Source of the DNA: SELP01 sp035969385
GTDB taxonomy: Bacteria; Pseudomonadota; Alphaproteobacteria; Rhodobacterales; Rhodobacteraceae
DNA: 64,000 nt
NCBI RefSeq assembly: GCF_035969385.1
Contig: NZ_JAYKKJ010000008.1
Span: 62,001-126,000 of the forward strand
Direction: 5' to 3'
The notes beneath the pieces are model-generated. The model worked only from the letters and a program-made list of their open reading frames with translations. It searched no databases and had not been told where the DNA came from. Below are positions 1-8,684 of the stretch, in pieces (within the stretch, counting starts at the first letter, position 1; the number at the start of each line of letters is the position of its first letter). Position numbers and translations under genes: made by a program.

Positions 1-1740
1 CCGGTGTATCCAGCCAGTGGTCTTGCCCAGACCCTTGCCCAGTTTCTGCGCCTTGCGCTGCAACAGCGTGACCTGCCGGGCCGGTGCCTCTGGCTGCGGT
101 CCTTCCGGCGCCAGACCGCCACGGGCCGTGGCCGGGTCGGTCACACCCCATTCCTCCAGCCACTCCCGCAGGTTCTCTGTCGGGCTGTCCGTCGTGGTCA
201 GGAATTCGGCCACGTCGAACCCAATGCCCCCCGCCCCGATCACCGCCACGCGATCACCGACCGGCGCGCCGTGGCGCAGCACGTCGATGTAGGACAGGAC
301 ATTCGGCCCGTCCTGCCCGGGGATCTGCGGGTCGCGCGGAATGACACCTGTGGCAACAATCACCGCGTCGAACCCGGCCAGATCCTCGGCGCCTACTTCG
401 GTGCCAAGCCGCACATCAATGCCCGCCTCGGCGACCGAGGCCGCGAACCAATTCACCAGCCCGTGAAACTCTTCCTTGCCGGGGATGGTCTTGGCCATGT
501 TCAACTGACCGCCCAGACTGTCGGCCTTATCGAACAGGGTCACCACATGGCCCCGGTCCGCCGCGGTCAGCGCCGCCGACAGACCCGCAGGTCCGGCCCC
601 CACAACCGCGACCTTCTTGGCCGCGCCCGCTGGCTCGATCACCAGTTCGGTTTCATGGCAGGCGCGCGGGTTCACAAGGCAGGACGTCAGTTTGCCGCTG
701 AACGTGTGATCCAGACAGGCCTGATTACAGGCGATGCAGGGCGCGATCAGATCGGCGCGACCCGCCTGCGCCTTGGCCACGAAATCCGGGTCGGCCAGGA
801 AGGGGCGGGCCATCGACACCATATCGGCGCAGCCATCGGCCAACACCGCTTCGGCGGTCTGCGGATTGTTGATCCGGTTTGACGTGATGACCGGGATCTG
901 CACCTCGCCCATCAGTTTCTTCGTAACCCAGGTGAAGGCCCGGCGCGGGACGCTGGTGGCGATGGTCGGAATGCGCGCCTCGTGCCAGCCGATGCCGGTG
1001 TTGATGATCGTGGCACCCGCCGCCTCGATCGCCTTGGCCAGTGTCACCACCTCGTCCCAGGTCTGACCATTGGGGACAAGGTCGATCATCGACAGGCGGT
1101 AGATCAGGATGAAATCAGGACCAACCGCGGCCCGGACCCGGCGCACCACTTCGATCGGCAGGCGCATCCGGTTTTCAAGGCTGCCACCCCAGCGATCCGT
1201 CCGCTTGTTCGTATGGGTGACAAGGAACTGGTTCAGGAAATACCCCTCGGACCCCATCACCTCGACCCCGTCATAGCCGGCCTCTCGGGCGCGGGTCGCG
1301 GCGGTGACGATGTCGCTGATCTGCTTTTCGATCCCCTCTTCGTCCAGTTCCTTCGGGGAAAAGGGCGAGATCGGGGATTTGATGGCGGACGGGGCCACGC
1401 AATCGGGGGAATAGGCATAGCGGCCCGCGTGCAGGATCTGCATGGCGATCTTGCCGCCCGCGTCATGCACCCGGCCCGTCACGATCCGGTGGTTTTCGAT
1501 GGCCTGATCGGTGAACAGACCCGCCGCGCCGGGGAACACCCCGCCTTCCTTGTTCGGAGCCATGCCGCCGGTGACCATCAGGCCCACCCCACCCCGCGCC
1601 CGCGCGGCATAGAATTCAGCCACCCGGTTCCAGTCGCGGGTTTCTTCAAGGCCCGTGTGCATCGACCCCATCAACACGCGGTTCTTCAGCGTGGTGAACC
1701 CAAGATCAAGCGGGGCAAGCAGGTGCGGATAGGCGGTCAT
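1..1740 (-). CDS. fadH: FadH-type NADPH 2,4-dienoyl-CoA reductase / NADH:flavin oxidoreductase (3' end cut by window)
   Basis: The product starts MTAYPHLLAPLDLGFTTLKN and about 580 residues are visible; the family is usually near 670, so roughly the last 90 lie outside the window. An old-yellow-enzyme TIM barrel occupies about residues 1-330. It is followed by a 4Fe-4S cysteine cluster (CIACNQAC with a later SCLVNPRAC, about 333-355) and a FAD-binding GAGPAGL motif near residue 380. This is the iron-sulfur flavoenzyme layout that reduces 2,4-dienoyl-CoA during beta-oxidation of unsaturated fatty acids. Related OYE-type enzymes (trimethylamine dehydrogenase, enoate reductases) share the architecture, so the substrate is inferred. 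The gene diverges from the monooxygenase/PadR pair at 1876. Confidence 0.85.
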   Translation of the reverse strand, partial: MTAYPHLLAPLDLGFTTLKNRVLMGSMHTGLEETRDWNRVAEFYAARARGGVGLMVTGGMAPNKEGGVFPGAAGLFTDQAIENHRIVTGRVHDAGGKIAMQILHAGRYAYSPDCVAPSAIKSPISPFSPKELDEEGIEKQISDIVTAATRAREAGYDGVEVMGSEGYFLNQFLVTHTNKRTDRWGGSLENRMRLPIEVVRRVRAAVGPDFILIYRLSMIDLVPNGQTWDEVVTLAKAIEAAGATIINTGIGWHEARIPTIATSVPRRAFTWVTKKLMGEVQIPVITSNRINNPQTAEAVLADGCADMVSMARPFLADPDFVAKAQAGRADLIAPCIACNQACLDHTFSGKLTSCLVNPRACHETELVIEPAGAAKKVAVVGAGPAGLSAALTAADRGHVVTLFDKADSLGGQLNMAKTIPGKEEFHGLVNWFAASVAEAGIDVRLGTEVGAEDLAGFDAVIVATGVIPRDPQIPGQDGPNVLSYIDVLRHGAPVGDRVAVIGAGGIGFDVAEFLTTTDSPTENLREWLEEWGVTDPATARGGLAPEGPQPEAPARQVTLLQRKAQKLGKGLGKTTGWIHR

Positions 1741-1848
1741 GGCGGGCAATCCTTTGGTCGGTTGCCCGCACAATCGCGCAAGTTGACGCGCAGGTCACGC
1801 AGGACGCGGCGTCAGGGGCTTGAAACCTATTATATAGTCATTATTTAC

Positions 1849-1864
1849 TAATCATGTCTGATTA
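1849..1864. promoter_or_regulatory. 16-bp palindrome in the fadH/PadR-operon intergenic region
   Basis: TAATCA-TGTC-TGATTA is a perfect inverted repeat ending 11 bases before the ATG of the monooxygenase gene. A second arrangement, TAGT-N8-ACTA, overlaps it at 1835-1850. The surroundings are AT-rich, unlike the rest of the region, and a PadR gene is the second gene of the adjacent operon. Autoregulation by that PadR protein is an inference from position. Confidence 0.4.
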
Positions 1865-1875
1865 AGGAGAACCCC

Positions 1876-2193
1876 ATGACACCCGGATATACCTTCATGT
1901 CCAAATCCACAGCCAAGCCCGGCATGCTCGATGATCTTGTCCGCATTGCCTCTGCGCCCCCGCAAGCGATGGAAGGCGTTGTCGAGGGGTTGATCGGCTA
2001 TCAGGTCGCCGTCGACGCGGACCGGAATGCCGTCGTCGTCTGGAGCACCTTTCGCGACAAAGCCGCGCTCTACGACTATCTTGCGTCGGACGCGGCGAAG
2101 GGCAATCATGGCGACCCCGAGGAAATGGAACGGATCATCGAGACCTTCGAGATGTATGACCTGACCCCAACTGTCGGAAAGCTGCCCGCATGA
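1876..2193 (+). CDS. Small antibiotic-biosynthesis-monooxygenase (ABM)-like protein
   Basis: This 105-residue protein has the size and pattern of the ferredoxin-like ABM/YgiN fold: an N-terminal strand (YTFMSKSTAKPG), a helix, a strand with GLIGYQVAVD, then VVVWSTF and a helix with DKAALYDYL. Members are cofactor-free oxygenases for quinols and similar compounds, or stress-protective proteins of unknown substrate. A strong AAGGAGA ribosome-binding site lies 6-7 bases before the ATG. Its end overlaps the PadR start by four bases (ATGA), so the two are probably co-translated. A role in handling a reactive compound sensed by the PadR protein is inferred. Confidence 0.7.
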   Translation: MTPGYTFMSKSTAKPGMLDDLVRIASAPPQAMEGVVEGLIGYQVAVDADRNAVVVWSTFRDKAALYDYLASDAAKGNHGDPEEMERIIETFEMYDLTPTVGKLPA

Positions 2194-2681
2194 GCCTTGC
2201 CAAGGCGCGGGAAATGGCCGTTTTGAGCCTTCTGAAGGCGCATCCGGCCCACGGCTACGACATTTCCCGCGCCGTGGCCGAAGGCCCGCTGTCCATGCTG
2301 GGGCTAAGCCGCCCCGCAGTCTACGCAGTCCTCGATCGGTTTGCCCGGCGCGGCTGGGTAACGGGTCAGACCCAATCGTCCGGCAACAGGCCGGACAAGA
2401 CGGTCATGCTACTGACCAAAACCGGCGCGGCGGCGCTGGCCAAAATGCAATCCGACACAGCAACCGTCGCCGCGCTGCCGGTTGTGCCGCTTGTGGCGCT
2501 TCTTTTGGCGCATGACGCCGGTCAAGCCATTCCCCGCGCAACGCTGCAAGCGCTCGTCGACATGCGCAAGTCGGATCTGGCAAAGCTGGAGGCTGATAGC
2601 GATCACGCCGATAGCGCGACATCCGCGTTGTCCCGCCGGGTTCTCAGGGCCGAAATTGAAACGCTCGAAAGCCTGCTCTGA
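2190..2681 (+). CDS. PadR-family transcriptional regulator
   Basis: The 163-residue product has the PadR winged helix near its N terminus: VLSLLKAHPAHGYDISRA, then SRPAVYAVLDRFARRGWV and a wing ending in TKTGAAAL. A helical C-terminal region rich in alternating charges (KLEADSDHADSA) fits the PadR dimerisation domain. PadR proteins are usually repressors released by phenolic or drug-like ligands. The ATGA overlap with the upstream monooxygenase indicates one transcript. The palindrome at 1849-1864 is a plausible operator. The 3' end is three bases from the convergent gene at 2685. Confidence 0.85.
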   Translation: MSLAKAREMAVLSLLKAHPAHGYDISRAVAEGPLSMLGLSRPAVYAVLDRFARRGWVTGQTQSSGNRPDKTVMLLTKTGAAALAKMQSDTATVAALPVVPLVALLLAHDAGQAIPRATLQALVDMRKSDLAKLEADSDHADSATSALSRRVLRAEIETLESLL

Positions 2682-2684
2682 CGC

Positions 2685-3062
2685 TCAGGCAGTTTCCACG
2701 CAATGACGACGGAAGGCGCGTTTGAGCATGTCCAGCTCGGCCCGCAACAGGCCAATCTCGGCGCGGATATCCTCGGCCAGCGCATCCCCGGCGTAGATCG
2801 CGAAACTGGCAAGGGTTTCGCCGCTGGACCTGTCCGTGATCAGAAAGGTCTGGACGCCATCGGTAATTCGGTCCGCCGGGATCGGCACCCGCACGCGCCA
2901 CTGGCCCTTGTCGGACTCTTCGGTCACGCTGACCCCGTCGATCGCTGTGCCCAGATGGGTAACGACCAGAGAGGGCAACCACCCTTCGGAAGCGCCGGTG
3001 CAGGTCAGCACGCCTTCCCAATGGCCTTCGTAAAGACGGGTCTTTGTCAGGGTGATTTCCAT
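2685..3062 (-). CDS. Conserved hypothetical protein, 125 aa
   Basis: The chosen ATG gives MEITLTKTRLYEGHWEGVLT and has a GAAGGA ribosome-binding site eight bases upstream; an ATG eight codons earlier lacks one and would overlap the upstream stop. The protein starts with a beta-rich part (residues 1-80, alternating hydrophobic strands with VRVPIPADRITDG and TFLITDRSSGETLASF). It ends in a charged helix (RAEIGLLRAELDMLKRAFRRHC) that could form a coiled coil. No signal peptide or membrane segment is visible. It follows the 257-aa gene by 20 bases on the same strand, so the two probably form an operon. Function unknown. Confidence 0.75.
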   Translation of the reverse strand: MEITLTKTRLYEGHWEGVLTCTGASEGWLPSLVVTHLGTAIDGVSVTEESDKGQWRVRVPIPADRITDGVQTFLITDRSSGETLASFAIYAGDALAEDIRAEIGLLRAELDMLKRAFRRHCVETA

Positions 3063-3082
3063 GGCAACGGTCCTTCGGATGG

Positions 3083-3856
3083 TCACAGGGCGGCGCGGGG
3101 GTAGCGGGACAGGGTCAGGTCGCGGATCGTGACCTGATTCATTTCCGGCCCTTCAAAGATCAGATCAAGCCAGATGCGTTCGACCCGCTTTTCGTTCAGC
3201 TTGGTATAGGCGAGGTCAAACTCGATCATCTGTTCGGACTCTCCAAGCGGCATTTCGCGGACGATCTGTTCGGTATTCGGGCCATGCTGGATGTTCAGGC
3301 GAGCAAAGATTTCCAGCGGCTTTTCCCATTCAATGATCGGGTCCAGCCGGATCAGATGGTTGCGGGTCAACCCGGTGCAGGCATCCTTGGGCAGATCGAC
3401 AACAAGGCTCAGAAAAGACCCGTCAAAGCGAAACACATCCAACCGCAGGCCAAATGGGGCAAGATCCCGTTCGCGCGTATTGCGCAACTGGCGCAGGGTC
3501 AGTTCGCTGATCTTGCAGTCGTGGAAAAGCGTGACCTCCTCCCCGATGATGGTCTTGCTTTCCACGCCGGACATGCCCTTGCTCGCCAGCGGGCCGCGCC
3601 ACAGTTGCGGACGCCAAGACCAATCGGTTCCGGGGGGTTTGGGAAAGGCGGACGACCCGATCCGGGGCAGTGCAAGCCGGCTGTCGGCCACGTGCAGGAA
3701 TTGGGACAGGGCAGCGCCCAGTTCACGGGCGCGGGCCCGTTCCTTGCGCAGCCCCCCAAGGTCGGTCGTGGCTGCGTTGCGGGCGGCGCGTCGCCATCGG
3801 CGCGCCATGACCCGATGCAGCAGCCTGTCGATCAGTCTGGAATTGCGTCTGCCCAT
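3083..3856 (-). CDS. Conserved hypothetical protein (possibly DUF6478), 257 aa
   Basis: The start at MGRRNSRLIDRLLHRVMARR is chosen because sequence farther upstream in this frame overlaps the lipoprotein gene and looks non-coding. The N-terminal 40 residues are very basic (RRWRRAARN). Next comes a WxWRP segment (WSWRPQLWRGPLASKG), then a beta-rich domain with EEVTLFHDCKISELTLRQLRN and FGLRLDVFRFDGSFLSLVVDLP. The closing part (LDLIFEGPEMNQVTIRDLTLSRYPRAAL) looks like a beta-sandwich edge. The pattern is what I recall for a Rhodobacterales-restricted family, possibly DUF6478, but I cannot confirm it. It is probably co-transcribed with the 125-aa gene downstream. Confidence 0.7.
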   Translation of the reverse strand: MGRRNSRLIDRLLHRVMARRWRRAARNAATTDLGGLRKERARARELGAALSQFLHVADSRLALPRIGSSAFPKPPGTDWSWRPQLWRGPLASKGMSGVESKTIIGEEVTLFHDCKISELTLRQLRNTRERDLAPFGLRLDVFRFDGSFLSLVVDLPKDACTGLTRNHLIRLDPIIEWEKPLEIFARLNIQHGPNTEQIVREMPLGESEQMIEFDLAYTKLNEKRVERIWLDLIFEGPEMNQVTIRDLTLSRYPRAAL

Positions 3857-3960
3857 GCGTGATCTTGCCCCGATAGTCCTGCGCTGTCGCGCTTTGGTTC
3901 TTTCGCCCAACTTGCCGCACAATACCTGAATTTTCGGTTGTGAAAAGAAAGCAATCCGGC

Positions 3961-4626
3961 TCAGGCCGGATTGTCGCCCGTGTTTGCCGCGCGCAATGCA
4001 TCGACGGTCAGCAACAACAGCCGGGCGGACTGCCTGCGGCTGATCGGGTCGCGCGAATACCCACGCACATTCACAGTGACCAGATAGCCATTCACATCCA
4101 GAAAGGCGCGGCCCTGCATGGATTCCAGCCCGTCGAACCGGTCCGGCCCGGCATCTGTAAACCAAACCTCCACCAGATTTGCTGCAGATTGCACGAAGGC
4201 CACGTCGATCTCGGACGCGGTGCCTGTCTGGCTCAGGATCGCCTTGCCGCTCTCGGACTCTACAAAGCTTGCAAGGTCGGTTTCCGCCCCGTCGACCACG
4301 GCCGAGCCTTCCTCGCCGACCTGAACGGTGATCAATGCGGCGATGTTTGGCATGATCGCCGCATCCGAGACCAGCGCACAGCCCGCCATGACCACGAAAC
4401 CGTTGGCTGCGGCACTTGCCTGCCGGTCGATGCAGTACCCTTCGGGCGCGCGCACGCGGAACCCGCCATCCAGAACCGACAGCGTGCGAATACCCCGCGC
4501 CTGTGCCCGGTCCGACCCGATTTGAAGGCCCGCGCCGAAATCGGCGGGCATACACCCCGCCATCACCAAGGCCCCGGCGATTGCCATCGCTGTCCGCCTG
4601 AAACCCAATCCCCGAACTCGCGGCAC
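3961..4626 (-). CDS. Putative lipoprotein, 221 aa
   Basis: A GTG start at 4626 is preferred: it sits eight bases after a perfect AGGAGG (4635-4640), and the next 25 residues form a basic n-region (VPRVRGLGFRR), a hydrophobic stretch and the lipobox LVMAGC. The mature protein would be lipidated at that cysteine and sent to the periplasm or outer membrane. The body has GGFRVRAPEGYCIDRQASAA and a second cysteine in VVMAGCALVSDA. These features resemble uncharacterised alphaproteobacterial lipoproteins. The gene diverges from the CPBP protease. No catalytic motif was recognised. Confidence 0.75.
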   Translation of the reverse strand: MPRVRGLGFRRTAMAIAGALVMAGCMPADFGAGLQIGSDRAQARGIRTLSVLDGGFRVRAPEGYCIDRQASAAANGFVVMAGCALVSDAAIMPNIAALITVQVGEEGSAVVDGAETDLASFVESESGKAILSQTGTASEIDVAFVQSAANLVEVWFTDAGPDRFDGLESMQGRAFLDVNGYLVTVNVRGYSRDPISRRQSARLLLLTVDALRAANTGDNPA

Positions 4627-4778
4627 CCCGCACACCTCCTCCGTCGTGTCCTGACGGGATAGGAACAGCCGACCCGCCGCACAAGGCCCCTTTGGCTGTG
4701 GCGCCCGATTCGCCGCAGTGGGGTGGACAATCGGCAACGCCTCTTTTCATCCCCCCGCGCCCGCAGCATAGTCCGCCC

Positions 4779-5702
4779 ATGTTTGATCCGAGCCATCCCC
4801 GATATGCCGCCCATGACGGGTTTGTCGCCCGCGCGGGGTCGCAGGTGCTTGCCGGTCAGTTGTTGACCGGGCTGGGACTGATCGCGCTGACCTTTTACGT
4901 GCTGGTGCCCGAGGCACTGTATTTCGCCAGCCTGTTCGCGCCCGACCGCGACAGGTTTCTTGACGGGGCGACGCCAGTGTCCTTGCTGGTCCAGCTTCTG
5001 GTCATGGTCCTGCCCATCTGGGCGCTGCGCGTTTATCTGCGGCGGGTCGAGAAACGGACGCTCGGCAGTGTTTTCGGACCGATCGACGGGGTGGTCAGCG
5101 GATTTCGCGCGGTCGCGGTGCCGGTGGCACTGGTCCTGATCGCGCTAGAGCTCTTACCGCCCTGGATACCCTCAAACATGATCGCCGAAACGCGATTCCT
5201 GCCCAGCTGGCTTCTGGTCCTTCCGGTCGCGCTCGTCGCCATCGCCGTTCAGGTCACAGCGGAAGAGGCTGTTTTCCGGGGGTTTCTGCAACAACGTCTG
5301 GCGATCCTTTCGCCCTCGCCATTGATCTGGATGGTGCTGCCGAGTGTCGGCTTCGGGCTGTTACACTATCTGAACGCAGAAAGCGCGGTGGAAGGGGCGA
5401 TCTGGGTCCTGTTCGCAACGCTGATTGGCATGGCTTGCGCCGACCTGACCGCGCGGCACGGCAGCCTTGGGCCCGCCATCGCGCTGCACTTCATCAACAA
5501 CGTCTTCGCGCTTGTGATCTGGGGGGTGCAGGGCGGGCCGATGTCCGGGCTGGCCCTGTTTCTTCTGCCTGATGAAAGGCCGTCACCCGACCAGATGGGG
5601 CTTGATCAGCTTCTGCAACCCTGGGCCATGGCCGAGATCGTCGCCGTAACGCTTTTCATCGGCTGCCTGTGGCTTGCCGCGCGTCTGGGCCTGCGGCGCT
5701 GA
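4779..5702 (+). CDS. CPBP-family intramembrane metalloprotease
   Basis: The 307-residue product begins MFDPSHPRYAAHDGF and has about seven or eight hydrophobic segments. The CPBP (Rce1-like) signature is present: AEEAVFRGFLQQRL (EExxxR), then FGLLHYLN and ALHFINN, which supply the metal-binding histidines and the Asn. These proteases cut prenylated or bacteriocin-like peptides in the inner membrane; in alphaproteobacteria the substrates are generally unknown. It lies 57 bases upstream of accD in the same direction and may share its transcript. An upstream in-frame extension to 4692 was rejected because it runs through the intergenic region. Confidence 0.85.
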   Translation: MFDPSHPRYAAHDGFVARAGSQVLAGQLLTGLGLIALTFYVLVPEALYFASLFAPDRDRFLDGATPVSLLVQLLVMVLPIWALRVYLRRVEKRTLGSVFGPIDGVVSGFRAVAVPVALVLIALELLPPWIPSNMIAETRFLPSWLLVLPVALVAIAVQVTAEEAVFRGFLQQRLAILSPSPLIWMVLPSVGFGLLHYLNAESAVEGAIWVLFATLIGMACADLTARHGSLGPAIALHFINNVFALVIWGVQGGPMSGLALFLLPDERPSPDQMGLDQLLQPWAMAEIVAVTLFIGCLWLAARLGLRR

Positions 5703-5759
5703 TTGCATTTCGCGGCTACCCGGCTTATCTCGGATTCCGCAACCTCTGAAGGCCAAGGC

Positions 5760-6698
5760 ATGAACTGGATCACCAACTACGTCCGTCCGACCATCAATTC
5801 GCTGTTCTCGCGGCGCGAAGTGCCCGAGAACCTGTGGACCAAATGTGATGACTGCGGGACGATGCTGTTCCACCGCGAACTGGCCGAAAACCAGAATGTC
5901 TGCACCTCCTGCGGGCACCACATGGGGATCAGCCCGCGCGACCGGTTCACCGCCCTGTTCGACGGTGGTGTCTTTACCGAGGTCGAGGTGCCCGAACCGG
6001 TGCAGGACCCGCTGAAATTCCGCGACCAGAAACGCTATCCCGACCGGCTCAAGGCCGCGCAGAAGAAGACGGGCGAGAAAGAGGCGATGCTGGTCGCCGA
6101 GGGCGAGATCAACCGCACCCCCATTGTTGCCGCCGCACAGGACTTTGGGTTCATGGGCGGGTCGATGTCGATGTATGTCGGCAATGCGATCATCGCGGGG
6201 GCCGAACGGGCGATCAAGCTCAAGCGGCCCTTCGTCCTGTTCTCCGCCGCCGGGGGCGCGCGGATGCAGGAAGGCATCCTTGGCCTGATGCAGATGCCGC
6301 GCACCACCGTGGCCGTCGAAATGCTGAAAGAGGCGGGGCTGCCCTACATCGTCGTCCTGACCCACCCGACCACAGGCGGGGTCACCGCATCCTACGCGAT
6401 GCTGGGGGACGTGCAGATTGCCGAACCCAATGCGCTGATCGGCTTTGCCGGGGCGCGCGTGATCGAACAAACGATCCGGGAAAAACTGCCCGAAGGGTTC
6501 CAGAGGGCCGAATACCTGCTGGATCACGGGATGCTGGACCGGGTGACGCCGCGCACCCAGTTGAAGGACGAGCTGACCACGATCATCCGCCTTCTGATGG
6601 GCATGGACCCGGCCGTTGTCGCCGACCTGCCCGCCCCTGCCCCGGCCCAGCCCGAGGCAAAGGCCGCCACCCCTGCTGAAAAGGCATCCGACAAGTGA
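5760..6698 (+). CDS. accD: Acetyl-CoA carboxylase carboxyltransferase subunit beta
   Basis: AccD transfers the carboxyl group from carboxybiotin to acetyl-CoA in the first step of fatty-acid synthesis, in a complex with AccA. The 312-residue protein starts MNWITNYVRPTINSLFSRRE. It has the four-cysteine zinc ribbon (CDDCG near residue 30 and CTSCG near 50), followed by the crotonase-like core with SMSMYVGNAIIAGAERA, FSAAGGARMQEG and LTHPTTGGVTASYAMLGD. The C-terminal 35 residues are Ala/Pro-rich and probably disordered. The stop overlaps the folC GTG start (GTGA), the usual alphaproteobacterial accD-folC operon. Confidence 0.97.
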   Translation: MNWITNYVRPTINSLFSRREVPENLWTKCDDCGTMLFHRELAENQNVCTSCGHHMGISPRDRFTALFDGGVFTEVEVPEPVQDPLKFRDQKRYPDRLKAAQKKTGEKEAMLVAEGEINRTPIVAAAQDFGFMGGSMSMYVGNAIIAGAERAIKLKRPFVLFSAAGGARMQEGILGLMQMPRTTVAVEMLKEAGLPYIVVLTHPTTGGVTASYAMLGDVQIAEPNALIGFAGARVIEQTIREKLPEGFQRAEYLLDHGMLDRVTPRTQLKDELTTIIRLLMGMDPAVVADLPAPAPAQPEAKAATPAEKASDK

Positions 6699-7966
6699 CA
6701 ACCGGCTCTGACGTCATCCTTGAACGGATGATGGCGCTCCACCCGAAGGTCATCGACCTGACGCTGGACCGTGTCTGGCGGCTTCTGGCCGCGCTCGACA
6801 ACCCGCAGGACCGTCTGCCGCCGGTGATCCACATCGCCGGAACCAACGGCAAGGGATCGACGCAGGCGATGATCCGCGCCGGGCTGGAGGCGATGGGCAA
6901 GACCGTCCACGCCTATACCTCGCCGCATCTTGCGCGGTTCCACGAACGGATCCGGCTGGCGGGCACCCTGATTTCCGAACCGCAGCTGACGGAAGTGCTG
7001 GACCGCTGCTATGCCGCCAACAACGGCGAAAGCATCACCTATTTCGAGATCACCACCGTTGCGGCCCTGCTGGCCTTTGCGGAAACGCCCGCCGACTACA
7101 CCCTGCTTGAGGTCGGGCTGGGCGGTCGGCTGGACGCCACCAATGTCATTGGCAACCCGGCGGTGACCATCATCACCCCGGTCGATCTGGACCATCAGCA
7201 ATTTCTTGGTGACACGCTGGCCCAGATCGCGGGCGAAAAGGCCGGGATCATCAAGCGCGGCGTTCCTTGCGTGGTCGGCCCGCAGCATGACGAGGGGCTG
7301 GAAGTCATCGAACGTCAGGCTGCGCGTCTGGGGGCACCCCTTCTGGCCTATGGGCAGCAGTGGCATGTGGGCACCGAACACGGGCGGCTGGTCTATCAGG
7401 ATGAAAAGGGGCTGCTGGACCTGCCCCTGCCGAACCTTCCCGGACCGCACCAGATCATGAACGCGGGCGCCGTCCTTGCCGCCCTGCGCCACCTTGGCGC
7501 GGACGATGCCGCCTGCGAGGCCGCCGTGACCCGCGCCTATTGGCCCGCGCGGATGCAGAAGCTGACCGAAGGCGCGCTGGTGGATCTGGCCAAACCGGCC
7601 GAGCTCTGGCTGGACGGCGGGCACAACCCGGCGGCCGGGATCGCGCTGGCCGACACCCTGCGGCAACAGCCGCCCCGGCCCACGCACCTGATCTGCGGCA
7701 TGCTGAACACCAAGGACATCGGCGGCTACCTGCGTCCGCTGGCAGCTGTGGCCGACAGCCTGACCGCCGTGTCGATCCCCGGAGAGGCCAACACCCTGCC
7801 CGCCGAAGAAACAGAACGGCAGGCGTTGGCGGCGGGCATGACCGCGACCACCGCCGACAGTGTCGAGGACGCGATCCGGGCGATCACCGCGCGCGATCCG
7901 AATGCGCGAATCCTGATTTGCGGGTCGCTCTACCTTGCCGGGCACGTGCTGCGCACGAACGGCTGA
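6695..7966 (+). CDS. folC: Bifunctional dihydrofolate synthase / folylpolyglutamate synthase
   Basis: FolC adds glutamate to dihydropteroate and then extends the polyglutamate tail of folates. The 423-residue protein has the Mur-ligase P-loop HIAGTNGKGSTQAM near residue 48, SPHLARFHERIRL, EVGLGGRLDATNV, and a C-terminal domain with LDGGHNPAAG and LICGSLYLAGHVL. The GTG start overlaps the accD stop by four bases, so translation is probably coupled. The C-terminal half is somewhat degenerate, as is common in alphaproteobacteria. No separate promoter is apparent. Confidence 0.95.
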   Translation: MTTGSDVILERMMALHPKVIDLTLDRVWRLLAALDNPQDRLPPVIHIAGTNGKGSTQAMIRAGLEAMGKTVHAYTSPHLARFHERIRLAGTLISEPQLTEVLDRCYAANNGESITYFEITTVAALLAFAETPADYTLLEVGLGGRLDATNVIGNPAVTIITPVDLDHQQFLGDTLAQIAGEKAGIIKRGVPCVVGPQHDEGLEVIERQAARLGAPLLAYGQQWHVGTEHGRLVYQDEKGLLDLPLPNLPGPHQIMNAGAVLAALRHLGADDAACEAAVTRAYWPARMQKLTEGALVDLAKPAELWLDGGHNPAAGIALADTLRQQPPRPTHLICGMLNTKDIGGYLRPLAAVADSLTAVSIPGEANTLPAEETERQALAAGMTATTADSVEDAIRAITARDPNARILICGSLYLAGHVLRTNG

Positions 7967-8104
7967 CGCGCAAGATCGGAAACAAATCGGGTGCAGGGCC
8001 TCCACCGTCGCCAAGACGGTAACCCATGCCCCGATTTCGCCACAAAAAGTTGACGACTCGGCCCAATTCCCGTCTGCTCGGCCTGTGCTTTCCGGGGGGA
8101 TTCC

Positions 8105-8620
8105 ATGTTTCGTTCGCTGACCTTGTCCGCCGTCATCGCCGCCGCCGTCGCGGCCCCTGTTCAGGCTGCGGACCTGCATTTCTGCTGGCGCGGCGCGAAC
8201 GGGTTCACCATGACCGGCGAATTCGGCGTGCCGGACAGTGCCCTGAGCGGCGGCATGATCACCGAGGACCAAATCAGCTATTTCCGCATCACCGGGTACG
8301 AGGTGGGCATCCCGGTTGGCAGCTGGTCGATGGATGACCTTGCGGCGGGCAGCACCTTCCACCTGCGATTTGATACCGCGACGATGAGCTTCCCAACCGG
8401 TGGCAGCTATCCCGGCCCCGCCTCGCAGGGCTGGAATGCCAATGGTGAAGTCAACAACTGCGGCGACAATGGGTTCGGGTTCAACTCTGGCAACTACGCG
8501 CAGGACCTCTGCCTCTATGGCGTCTGGGTCGAACATTCTTCGATCGCGCCGCAGACGCCGCTGCGCGCCTCGACCGTGGCCTATACGCCCGATTGCCGAC
8601 TGCGCGACCTCAGCAGCTGA
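8105..8620 (+). CDS. Secreted hypothetical protein, 171 aa
   Basis: A clear Sec signal peptide (MFRSLTLSAVIAAAVAAPVQA) is followed by a probable cleavage before ADLHFCWRG. The mature part is about 150 residues, beta-rich and glycine/asparagine-rich (NGEVNNCGDNGFGFNSGNYA). It has four cysteines that could form two disulfides, so it is probably periplasmic or exported. GGGGGGATT before the ATG serves as ribosome-binding site. A TTGACG element at 8050 with an adjoining GACTC could be its promoter. No family was recognised. Confidence 0.75.
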   Translation: MFRSLTLSAVIAAAVAAPVQAADLHFCWRGANGFTMTGEFGVPDSALSGGMITEDQISYFRITGYEVGIPVGSWSMDDLAAGSTFHLRFDTATMSFPTGGSYPGPASQGWNANGEVNNCGDNGFGFNSGNYAQDLCLYGVWVEHSSIAPQTPLRASTVAYTPDCRLRDLSS

Positions 8621-8648
8621 CCCCGCACCGAAGACCACGACAAATCTG

Positions 8649-8678
8649 TTGACCGTGAATCAGTGATTCGCCTAGTGT
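8649..8678 (+). promoter_or_regulatory. Sigma70-like promoter with a GAATCAGTGATTC palindrome in the spacer
   Basis: TTGACC (8649-8654) and TAGTGT (8673-8678) are 18 bases apart. The whole spacer centre is the perfect palindrome GAATCA-G-TGATTC (8657-8669), which contains two GANTC sites. GANTC is the CcrM methylation site in alphaproteobacteria, and GcrA-dependent promoters carry such sites between -35 and -10. No gene starts directly after it; the likely product is the candidate small RNA ending at 8786. Confidence 0.45.
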
Positions 8679-8684
8679 CGGCCC

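Noticed and set aside
3857..4780. Long minus-strand frame continuing upstream of the 257-aa gene
   Set aside because: It runs antisense-in-phase through the lipoprotein gene region with Gly/Arg-rich low-complexity residues; the lipoprotein frame has a signal peptide, lipobox and AGGAGG and is the real gene.
5583..8638. Very long minus-strand frames opposite accD and folC
   Set aside because: These are typical high-GC antisense shadows, rich in Arg, Gly, His and Pro, without domain motifs.
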